Origin: JBEKJU01 sp050011095
GTDB taxonomy: Bacteria > Desulfobacterota > Syntrophorhabdia > Syntrophorhabdales > WCHB1-27
Direction of reading: 5' to 3'
Assembly (NCBI GenBank): GCA_050011095.1
Contig: JBEKJU010000104.1
Coordinates: 1-10,477, forward strand
DNA length: 10,477 nucleotides
Shown here: one piece after another, positions 5,401 through 10,477 of the stretch
Layout: each line of letters starts with the position of its first letter
Numbering within the stretch: the stretch's first letter is position 1
Notes under the pieces: model-generated
Seen by the model: only the letters and a program-made list of their open reading frames with translations
Told to the model about the DNA's origin: nothing
Database searches by the model: none
Program-made: the position numbers and the translations under genes

Positions 5401-6048
5401 ATGTTTTTGAGATTCCGCGAGGACGTGCGGACGATATTCAAGAGGGACCCGGCGGCGAGGAGCGTTGCGGAGATCCTCTTTTGTTATCCGGGTTTTCACG
5501 CGCTTTTCATCTACCGGATCGGCCATTGGCTCTGGATGCACAGGATGTTCTTCCTCGGACGGTTTGTATCCCATATGGGAAGGTTCCTGACGGCGATTGA
5601 GATCCATCCGGGGGCCCTCATCGGCAAGGCCTTTTTCATCGACCACGGCATGGGCGTGGTCATCGGTGAAACAGCCGAGGTGGGGGACAATGTGACCATG
5701 TATCATGGCGTCACCCTGGGCGGCACGTCGTGGGAAAAGGGGAAGAGGCACCCCACCATCGGCAATAACGTGGTGATCGGGACGGGCGCAAAGATCCTCG
5801 GCCCGGTGAGGATAGGAGACAATACACGGATAGGCGCCAATTCCGTCGTCATTCATGATACCCCTCCCAATTCCGTTGTCGTGGGCATCCCGGGGAAGGT
5901 CGTCTTCAGGGTCGAAGGCGAGAAGAGGATCGCCCTCGACCAGGAGTTCATGCCCGATCCGGAGGGCCGCGCCATCACCTCCCTGCTTGAAAGGGTGAGT
6001 CGGATCGAGGAGAGGCTGAACCGTACGGCGGCCGACGGGACGAAATGA
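5401..6048 (+). CDS. cysE: Serine O-acetyltransferase CysE
   Basis: A 215-residue short-form (EpsC-like) serine acetyltransferase that makes O-acetylserine from serine and acetyl-CoA, the committed step of cysteine synthesis. The short helical N-terminus carries RTIFKRDPAARS and LFCYPGFHALFIYRIGHWLW. The left-handed beta-helix runs from about residue 66 to 165, with D81-H82 (equivalent to E. coli D157-H158), H117 in RHP (equivalent to H193), the VTLGGT turn (104-109) and VGIPGK (161-166). The C-terminal tail is coiled-coil-like. The ATG at 5401 is chosen because family members begin just there. The frame stays open for 72 codons upstream, but that part is non-homologous and contains the promoter. 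No Shine-Dalgarno precedes the ATG and the predicted transcript begins at it, so translation may be leaderless. It is the first gene of a seven-gene operon, with the next gene 7 nt away. Confidence 0.95.
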   Translation: MFLRFREDVRTIFKRDPAARSVAEILFCYPGFHALFIYRIGHWLWMHRMFFLGRFVSHMGRFLTAIEIHPGALIGKAFFIDHGMGVVIGETAEVGDNVTMYHGVTLGGTSWEKGKRHPTIGNNVVIGTGAKILGPVRIGDNTRIGANSVVIHDTPPNSVVVGIPGKVVFRVEGEKRIALDQEFMPDPEGRAITSLLERVSRIEERLNRTAADGTK

Positions 6049-6055
6049 GTCGGCG

Positions 6056-6778
6056 ATGTATGAAGAACGCGCCTACAGGAGGCTGTCGAGGCCCACGGAC
6101 CTTATCTGCTACGAGGTCGTCTGCAAGGAGACGGATCTTTTCTGCTGCACCTCCATTGACCTTAGGGCTTTCATAGAAAAAAGGACGCTCTTCTTCCGAA
6201 ACCAGTTGGAGGTCTACATCGGCGGGAGACCGGAATTCGCCGACAGCCTCATCCCCATCGCGCCGGATGCGCTCGCGCCGGGGATCGCGAAAGAGATGAT
6301 AGAGGCGTCAGGCCAGCTCGGGGTCGGGCCCATGGCGTGCGTGGCGGGGGCGGTGGCCGAATTTATCGGGAGGGATATCAATTCCCGGTCGGATCAGTAT
6401 ATAATAGAGAATGGCGGCGATATCTTCCTTAGGACACAACGGGAGCGGAACGTCGTGATCTACGCGAAGGATTCCCCTTACAGCGGGCGGATCGGCATGA
6501 GACTTAAGGCCTCAAAGAGGCCTTACGGCATCTGCACTTCCTCCGCGACCGTGGGCCCTTCCCTCAGTTTCGGGAAGGCCGACGCCGTCTGCGTCGTCGG
6601 GCGGTCGTCCCTCTTTTCGGACGGCCTTGCCACGAGGCTCGGAAATCTCGTGCGGACGGAAGACGACATTGCCGCCGCCCTGGAAGACGGAAGGGCCTTT
6701 CCGGGCGTGACCGCCATCGTGATCATTCTCGGAAAGAAGCTTGGCGTCTGGGGCGATATCGATCTCATTCGCGTATGA
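6056..6778 (+). CDS. UPF0280 / COG2122 protein (ApbE-like), sulfide assimilation
   Basis: A 240-residue member of UPF0280 (COG2122), distantly related to ApbE. Family-typical motifs are GVGPMACVAGAVAEFIG (89-105), IENGGDIFL (117-125), and GICTSSATVG (158-167) followed by SLSFGKADAVCV (169-180). The length matches the family. The biochemical reaction is not established. In Methanosarcina acetivorans the COG2122 protein MA1715 has been linked to efficient use of sulfide for cysteine and homocysteine synthesis (recalled from the literature). Its place here between cysE and a NIL-ferredoxin supports the same role. It starts at ATG 6056, 7 nt after the cysE stop, without a clear Shine-Dalgarno, so it probably depends on translational coupling. 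Several Cys residues (C23, C30, C31, C95, C160, C179) are visible, but I cannot say which are conserved. Confidence 0.88.
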   Translation: MYEERAYRRLSRPTDLICYEVVCKETDLFCCTSIDLRAFIEKRTLFFRNQLEVYIGGRPEFADSLIPIAPDALAPGIAKEMIEASGQLGVGPMACVAGAVAEFIGRDINSRSDQYIIENGGDIFLRTQRERNVVIYAKDSPYSGRIGMRLKASKRPYGICTSSATVGPSLSFGKADAVCVVGRSSLFSDGLATRLGNLVRTEDDIAAALEDGRAFPGVTAIVIILGKKLGVWGDIDLIRV

Positions 6779-6793
6779 GGTAGCGAGGGTACC

Positions 6794-7201
6794 ATGAAGA
6801 AGAGGATAATCCTGAGATTCAAGAAAAACACCATAGACAAGCCGGTCGTCTACCGGCTCGCGAAGGATTTTGACCTGGTCTACAATATACTGCGGGCCAA
6901 TGTCTCCCCCAGGGCGGAATCGATGATGGTGATGGAAATCGAGGGGGAGGAGGCCGATTTCGCGAGGGGCATCGAGTACCTGAAGGGCTGGGATGTGGGG
7001 ATAGAGCCCATAGGTCAGGATATCAGCAGGAACGAGGAGGAGTGCGTCCACTGCGGTCTCTGCACGAGCGTCTGCGCGACCCAGGCCCTTGACCTGGAGA
7101 GGGAGGCAATGCGGGTCCGGTTCAACTACGAGAAGTGCGTCGCCTGCGAGCTGTGCGTCAAGGTCTGCCCGGTAAAGGCGATGCACGTCTATTTCACGTA
7201 A
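6794..7201 (+). CDS. NIL-domain ferredoxin, 2x[4Fe-4S]
   Basis: A 135-residue protein with an N-terminal NIL (ACT-like) domain (about 2-75) and a C-terminal bacterial-type ferredoxin. The two cluster motifs are C84-x2-C87-x2-C90-x3-C94 (CVHCGLCTSVC) and C115-x2-C118-x2-C121-x3-C125 (CVACELCVKVC). The second is followed by the usual Pro; the first has Ala instead. This architecture is that of M. acetivorans MA1822, which acts with the COG1900 (DUF39) protein MA1821 to form homocysteine from aspartate semialdehyde and sulfide in anaerobes lacking the classical route. No COG1900 gene is in this window, so the partner would be encoded elsewhere. GAGGG (6785-6789) precedes the ATG. It is third in the operon, 15 nt after the UPF0280 gene. 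A generic electron-transfer role is the alternative. Confidence 0.92.
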   Translation: MKKRIILRFKKNTIDKPVVYRLAKDFDLVYNILRANVSPRAESMMVMEIEGEEADFARGIEYLKGWDVGIEPIGQDISRNEEECVHCGLCTSVCATQALDLEREAMRVRFNYEKCVACELCVKVCPVKAMHVYFT

Positions 7202-7211
7202 GGGGGACCCC

Positions 7212-8375
7212 ATGAGGAGAGTCTACTTCGACCACAACGCGACAACGCCGATCCATCCGGCGATTGCCGCGTTTGTGCAGCCCTTTCTCGGCGAGCTTTT
7301 CGGGAATCCGTCGAGCCTCCACTGGACGGGCAGGGAGGTGAGACCCTACGTGGACGAGGCGAGAGAGCAGGTGGCGGCCATGATAAAGGCCAAGCCTGAC
7401 GAGATCGTCTTCACGGCGAGCGGCACGGAGGCGGACAATCAGGCCATAAAGGGCGCGGCTTTCGCCCTTTCCGACAGGGGAAACCACATCATTACGACGA
7501 AGGTCGAACATCCGGCGGTCCTCAAAACGTGCCGCTTTCTCGAAGACAAGGGCTTTTCCGTGACCTATCTCGATGCGGACAGAGAGGGCCTCATCGATCC
7601 GGAGGACGTGAGAAGGGCTTTGAAGCGGGAGACGATCCTCGTGTCCGTCATGTATGCGAACAACGAGACGGGGACGGTCCTTCCCGTGAAAGAGATATGC
7701 GCCGTCGCAAGGGAGGCGGGTGTGCTCTTTCATTCGGACATGGTACAGGCCATGGGAAAGATGGATATCGACGTCCACTCACTCGACGTGGACCTGGCCT
7801 CCTTTTCGGGCCACAAGGTGTACGCGCCGAAGGGCATCGGGGCGCTCTACATGAGGGAGGGGATCGAGATAGACAACCTGATCCACGGCGGCCATCAGGA
7901 GATGGGAAGAAGGGCCGGGACGGAGAATATGGTCGGGATCGTGGCGTTCGGGAAGGCCTGCGAGGTCATGACGGCCGAGATGGCCGACGAGAACAGGAGG
8001 ATCGAGGTCCTGAGATCGCGGCTTGTCACGGGACTCATGGCACGCGTGGACGACGTCCGCTTGAACGGTCACCCCGCACGACGTCTGCCCAATACGCTGA
8101 ACCTCAGCTTCAGGTTCGTGGAGGGCGAATCCCTGCTCATCGGCCTCGATCTCGTCGGCATCGCCGTCTCCGCGGGCTCCGCGTGCTCGTCGGGCAGCAC
8201 CGAGCCTTCCCACGTGCTCCTCGGCATGGGGATAGAGCCGGAGATCTGTCAGAGCGCCCTCAGGATAAGCCTGGGCCGGGTAAATATCACGGAAGACATC
8301 GACTATGCCTTGGAGACGATCCCCGAGGTCGTAGGAAGGCTCCGGGAAATATCGCCCTTTTACAGGAAGCGGTAG
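7212..8375 (+). CDS. nifS: Cysteine desulfurase, NifS/IscS family
   Basis: A 387-residue PLP enzyme that takes sulfur from L-cysteine as an enzyme persulfide, releasing alanine. Key residues fall at the same numbers as in Azotobacter NifS: PLP lysine K202 in SFSGHKVYAPKG and catalytic C325 in SAGSACSSGSTEPSHVLLG (long class I Cys loop). Also visible are YFDHNATTP (5-13), GNPSS (31-35), H100 in VEHP, the NNETG segment (150-154), D176 and Q179 in HSDMVQ, and RAGTEN (234-239). AGGGGGA (7201-7207) begins at the stop codon of the ferredoxin gene and sits 4 nt before the ATG. No IscU/NifU scaffold gene is adjacent. The enzyme may therefore feed sulfur to tRNA thiolation (mtaB follows), to Fe-S assembly encoded elsewhere, or to the sulfur pathway of this operon. 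Confidence 0.95.
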   Translation: MRRVYFDHNATTPIHPAIAAFVQPFLGELFGNPSSLHWTGREVRPYVDEAREQVAAMIKAKPDEIVFTASGTEADNQAIKGAAFALSDRGNHIITTKVEHPAVLKTCRFLEDKGFSVTYLDADREGLIDPEDVRRALKRETILVSVMYANNETGTVLPVKEICAVAREAGVLFHSDMVQAMGKMDIDVHSLDVDLASFSGHKVYAPKGIGALYMREGIEIDNLIHGGHQEMGRRAGTENMVGIVAFGKACEVMTAEMADENRRIEVLRSRLVTGLMARVDDVRLNGHPARRLPNTLNLSFRFVEGESLLIGLDLVGIAVSAGSACSSGSTEPSHVLLGMGIEPEICQSALRISLGRVNITEDIDYALETIPEVVGRLREISPFYRKR

Positions 8376-8389
8376 GGCCGCATCCGATC

Positions 8390-9679
8390 ATGCAGGAGAT
8401 CCCCAGGACGTTTTTCGTTTTTACCACGGGATGCAAGGCGAATCAGTGGGATTCCCACGTCCTTGCGTTGAGGCTCGAAGAGGCGGGCATGGCCCGCTGT
8501 GGCCTCGATCTGGCCGACCTCATCGTGGTCAACGCCTGTTCGCTGACGGCAAGGGCGGAAACGGACGCGAGGCGGTTCATCCAGAGGTCGCGCCACGTGA
8601 ACCCGCATGCGCGGGTGGCCCTCGTCGGCTGCCATGCGCAGGCGTACCCCGGCCGCGACTTCGGGGCGGACCTCGTTTTGGGGCAGGCCGAGAAGTTCGA
8701 TGCCGCCCGGTATCTTCCGGAGAAAGGACGGTTCGTCGAAAAGGGGCGCGCCTTCGCCATAGAGAAGGCCGGGATAAACGGCGGCCAGAAGGACCGGACC
8801 AGGTTCTTCTTCAAGATACAGGACGGCTGTAACAGGTTCTGCACCTATTGCATCGTGCCCTACGCGAGGGGTGCGGGCCGGTCGAGGCCTGCAACGGATG
8901 TGGCCGCGACCATGGCGTCCCTTCGCGACAGGGGCATAAACGAGGTCGTCCTGACGGGGATCGATATCGCCGCCTACCACGACCCCGCATCCGGAGAGGG
9001 GCTGAAAGGGCTGCTCCGCCTTCTCGAAGGGCTCGACACGCCCGGCCGTATCCGCCTCAGCTCGGTCGACCCCGAGTACATAGATGACGATTTCATCCGG
9101 GTCCTCGCCTCGTCCGGGAAGATCGCCAAAAGCATCCATATTCCCGTCCAGAGCGGCTCCGACAGGGTGCTCAGGGCGATGGGGAGGTCTTACAGCAGCG
9201 ATTTCGTGCGGCATGTCGTGGAAAACCTGAGACGGGCCATGCCGGCCATCGGAGTCGGCATGGATATCATGGCGGGATTTCCCGGTGAAGACGAGGCCTC
9301 CTTCGGCGAGACGTGCGAACTCGTCGAATCGGCCGATGTCTCCTATCTCCACGTTTTCCCATATTCGGAGAGGGAGGGCACGGCCGCGGCCGCCTTCGAC
9401 GGCAAGGTGCCGGAGCGGGTGTTAAGGGGGCGCGTCAGAAGGCTGAAGGCAATCGACGCGGAAAAGAGAGAGGCCTTCCTGCGCCGTTTCATCGGGGAAA
9501 AGGTGCGCATCATCCCCGAGGCAAAGGTGTATCGGGGCGGGCTCATGAGGGGTTTTTCCGACAATTACCTGCCCGTGTACATCCCCTATGAGAAAGCGCT
9601 TGAAAATAATCTCGTGAACGTTACAATAACTGAGATGCGAGACTCTACGAGGCTCATTGGAGGTTTGACGTGTTTGTAG
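8390..9679 (+). CDS. mtaB: MtaB-type tRNA methylthiotransferase (radical SAM)
   Basis: A 429-residue methylthiotransferase of the MiaB/MtaB family. MtaB adds a methylthio group to t6A37 of tRNAs, giving ms2t6A. The N-terminal UPF0004 domain has its three Fe-S ligands: C15 in TTGCKANQ, C50 in NACSLT and C81 in VGCHAQ. The radical-SAM motif C147-x3-C151-x2-C154 (DGCNRFCTYCIVPYARG) is followed by GRSRP, which favours MtaB over MiaB and RimO. Later segments include RLSSVDP, HIPVQSGSDRVLRAMGR (276-292) and MDIMAGFPGEDE. A small C-terminal domain (about 370-425) occupies the TRAM position. The ATG at 8390 is chosen because the family begins about there. The frame is open far upstream inside nifS, but that part is not homologous. 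It is 14 nt after nifS and overlaps yggT by 10 nt. The enzyme needs two Fe-S clusters and sulfur, which explains its place beside a cysteine desulfurase. Confidence 0.93.
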   Translation: MQEIPRTFFVFTTGCKANQWDSHVLALRLEEAGMARCGLDLADLIVVNACSLTARAETDARRFIQRSRHVNPHARVALVGCHAQAYPGRDFGADLVLGQAEKFDAARYLPEKGRFVEKGRAFAIEKAGINGGQKDRTRFFFKIQDGCNRFCTYCIVPYARGAGRSRPATDVAATMASLRDRGINEVVLTGIDIAAYHDPASGEGLKGLLRLLEGLDTPGRIRLSSVDPEYIDDDFIRVLASSGKIAKSIHIPVQSGSDRVLRAMGRSYSSDFVRHVVENLRRAMPAIGVGMDIMAGFPGEDEASFGETCELVESADVSYLHVFPYSEREGTAAAAFDGKVPERVLRGRVRRLKAIDAEKREAFLRRFIGEKVRIIPEAKVYRGGLMRGFSDNYLPVYIPYEKALENNLVNVTITEMRDSTRLIGGLTCL

Positions 9680-9969
9680 CCGGAGATTTCCTTGTTGCCG
9701 CCGGCACGGTTATCGATAGCCTGCTCGGCATATACGTCCTTATCGTCATTGTGCGCGCCCTCCTCTCGTGGGTGTCACCCGATCCCCATAATTCCATCGT
9801 GAGGATCATCTGCGGCCTCGTCGATCCCGTGACGTACCGCATCTCGCGAATCGTCCCTACGAGGGTGGGCATGGTCGATATATCGCCCCTCATCCTGATA
9901 GCCGCTATCTGGTTTGCCAGGGCCTTCCTGGTGAGGGTCCTAATTGATGTGGGGGCAAGGCTGCGGTGA
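9670..9969 (+). CDS. yggT: YggT family membrane protein
   Basis: A 99-residue YggT-family integral membrane protein of uncertain function; the family is often found next to yggU and is linked to membrane or division-related roles. Two hydrophobic segments (about 8-31 and 70-93) flank a basic loop. Family motifs are RALLSWVSPDP (29-39), DPVTYRISRIVP (52-63) and DISPLILI (70-77). The start is GTG at 9670, inside the last codons of mtaB, with a strong GGAGG (9659-9663) 6 nt upstream. It overlaps yggU by 4 nt, so both are translationally coupled members of the operon. Its link to sulfur metabolism is unclear, and it may simply be a conserved neighbour. Confidence 0.92.
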   Translation: MFVAGDFLVAAGTVIDSLLGIYVLIVIVRALLSWVSPDPHNSIVRIICGLVDPVTYRISRIVPTRVGMVDISPLILIAAIWFARAFLVRVLIDVGARLR

Positions 9970-10226
9970 ACGTAGAAGTAAAGGTGATCACCGGGGCCGG
10001 AAAGCAGCAGATGAGGCTCGATGGCTCGCGGCTCAGGGTGAAGCTCGTGGCGAGACCGGTGAAGGGCAAGGCCAACGAAGAGCTGATCGCCTATATCGCC
10101 GAGACGTTCGGGGTGAAAAGGCGCGACGTGACCATACTCGCGGGTGAGAAGGACTCAAGGAAGATCGTCTCCATTCCCGTGGGGGAGGACGACTTCGACC
10201 GCATCCTCGCGGAATCCGTTCCGTAA
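9966..10226 (+). CDS. yggU: YggU / DUF167 family protein
   Basis: An 86-residue DUF167 (UPF0235) protein with the expected LRVKLVARPVKGKANEELI core (residues 23-41), then VTILAGEKDSRKIVSI near 55-70. It is a small soluble alpha/beta protein of unknown biochemical role, usually encoded beside yggT. It starts at GTG 9966 in the GTGA overlap with the yggT stop. It is the last gene of the operon, ending with TAA 10224-10226. The palindrome at 10258 follows, and no canonical intrinsic terminator with a T run was found. Confidence 0.93.
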   Translation: MNVEVKVITGAGKQQMRLDGSRLRVKLVARPVKGKANEELIAYIAETFGVKRRDVTILAGEKDSRKIVSIPVGEDDFDRILAESVP

Positions 10227-10257
10227 AGTCAGGAGAAGATAAGGCCAGGAATAAATG

Positions 10258-10279
10258 ACCCTGCTGCAAGCAGCAGGGT
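10258..10279. repeat. Perfect palindrome, REP-like unit 1
   Basis: The arms ACCCTGCTGC (10258-10267) and GCAGCAGGGT (10270-10279) pair perfectly around AA, followed by ATCC. It stands 32 nt after the yggU stop and could protect or terminate the operon transcript. There is no T run after it, so it is not a standard intrinsic terminator. Confidence 0.75.
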
Positions 10280-10307
10280 ATCCAAAACAACGAGCGGAGC
10301 GAGTATT

Positions 10308-10441
10308 TGAGGGGGAGTCTCGGGGCACCCGCTTGCGGGTCGTGGCTTTGCCCGTAGAGGGGGCGACCGCGGGGTACCCACACAGTGGGTCGCGCGAAGT
10401 GGGTGTCCCAATAATTGCCGGCGGAGCGAAGCGGAAAAAGA
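10308..10441 (+). repeat. Palindromic intergenic repeat, right-edge copy
   Basis: Positions 10320-10441 match 1-122 with one substitution. The shared family sequence also extends leftward to about 10308 (TGAGGGGGAG), as seen by comparison with the reverse complement of copies A and B at 4277-4450. It contains the same internal hairpins as the left-edge copy. No gene is seen in 10227-10477. Confidence 0.85.
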
Positions 10442-10444
10442 TTC

Positions 10445-10466
10445 TCCCTGCAGCAAGCTGCAGGGA
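10445..10466. repeat. Perfect palindrome, REP-like unit 2
   Basis: The arms TCCCTGCAGC (10445-10454) and GCTGCAGGGA (10457-10466) pair perfectly around AA, followed by ATCC. Compared with the palindrome at 10258-10279, stem positions 1 and 8 differ and each change is compensated on the opposite arm. The pair thus brackets the repeat at 10308-10441. Confidence 0.75.
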
Positions 10467-10477
10467 ATCCGCAAGTT

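Noticed and set aside
7529..8389. Long open frame running through nifS in the same frame as mtaB
   Set aside because: It is the third-frame shadow of nifS in GC-rich DNA. The translation is low-complexity and Arg/Gly-rich, while nifS is clearly real. MtaB homology begins at 8390.
8360..9352. 330-codon minus-strand ORF opposite mtaB
   Set aside because: mtaB is unambiguous by motif. The antisense frame is a GC-driven shadow.
10258..10279. Intrinsic terminator of the sulfur operon
   Set aside because: The stem is strong, but no T run follows on the plus strand. The near-twin at 10445 indicates a dispersed repeat; a transcript-end role remains possible.
1..10477. Circular molecule with overlapping ends
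   Set aside because: The repeat at the right edge stops at 10441 and is followed by 36 nt that differ from the sequence after 122, so the ends do not overlap as a circularised contig would.
1..10477. CRISPR array, tRNA, rRNA or insertion sequence gene
   Set aside because: No regularly spaced direct repeats, cloverleaf, rRNA-like sequence or transposase frame was seen on either strand.

Overview
The window comes from a GC-rich bacterium with heavy use of AGG arginine codons. It looks like a strict anaerobe of the Desulfobacterota (old Deltaproteobacteria), perhaps near the syntrophic lineages. The main reason is the set of sulfur genes: a short-form CysE, a UPF0280/COG2122 protein and a NIL-domain ferredoxin, a combination known from sulfide-dependent anaerobes and methanogens. 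The assignment is an inference from gene content; there is no rRNA or phylogenetic marker here.

Layout. Positions 1-677 hold no intact gene. They contain a palindromic repeat at the left edge (1-122), a second palindromic repeat (195-252), a frameshifted metallophosphoesterase remnant (249-507) and an orphan C-terminal coding scrap (537-635). Next comes a divergent block. An unrecognised 236-residue protein with a probable winged helix lies on the minus strand (678-1388). It shares a 72-bp promoter region with a plus-strand pair: a MoxR/ChlI-like AAA+ ATPase (1461-2999) and a VWA/CoxE-like protein (2972-4270), which overlap by 28 bp. Positions 4271-4530 carry two diverged repeat copies and a minus-strand terminator-like hairpin. 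plsY (glycerol-3-phosphate acyltransferase) is on the minus strand (4531-5121). A GC-rich, hairpin-bearing intergenic region (5122-5400) separates it from the next operon.

The right half is one compact seven-gene operon (5401-10226) with gaps of 7-15 nt or small overlaps: cysE, UPF0280/COG2122, NIL-ferredoxin, nifS-type cysteine desulfurase, mtaB-type radical-SAM tRNA methylthiotransferase, yggT and yggU. It has a near-consensus sigma-70 promoter (TTGACA, 17 nt, TATAGT). The -35 box lies inside a sequence that closely fits the IscR type 1 operator. The predicted transcription start falls on the cysE ATG, so cysE may be leaderless. The genes read as a sulfur-supply programme: O-acetylserine for cysteine, sulfide use and homocysteine formation by the COG2122 and NIL-ferredoxin proteins, sulfur mobilisation from cysteine by NifS, and use in an Fe-S enzyme that thiolates tRNA. 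An Fe-S sensing Rrf2/IscR-type repressor would fit, although no such gene is in the window.

The right edge (10227-10477) carries a second copy of the left-edge repeat (121 of 122 positions identical), flanked by two 22-nt palindromes that differ from each other only by compensatory changes. The most interesting points are the putative IscR-type control of a leaderless sulfur operon, the uncharacterised ATPase/VWA/winged-helix locus, and the palindromic repeat family. No CRISPR array, tRNA, rRNA or transposase gene was seen.
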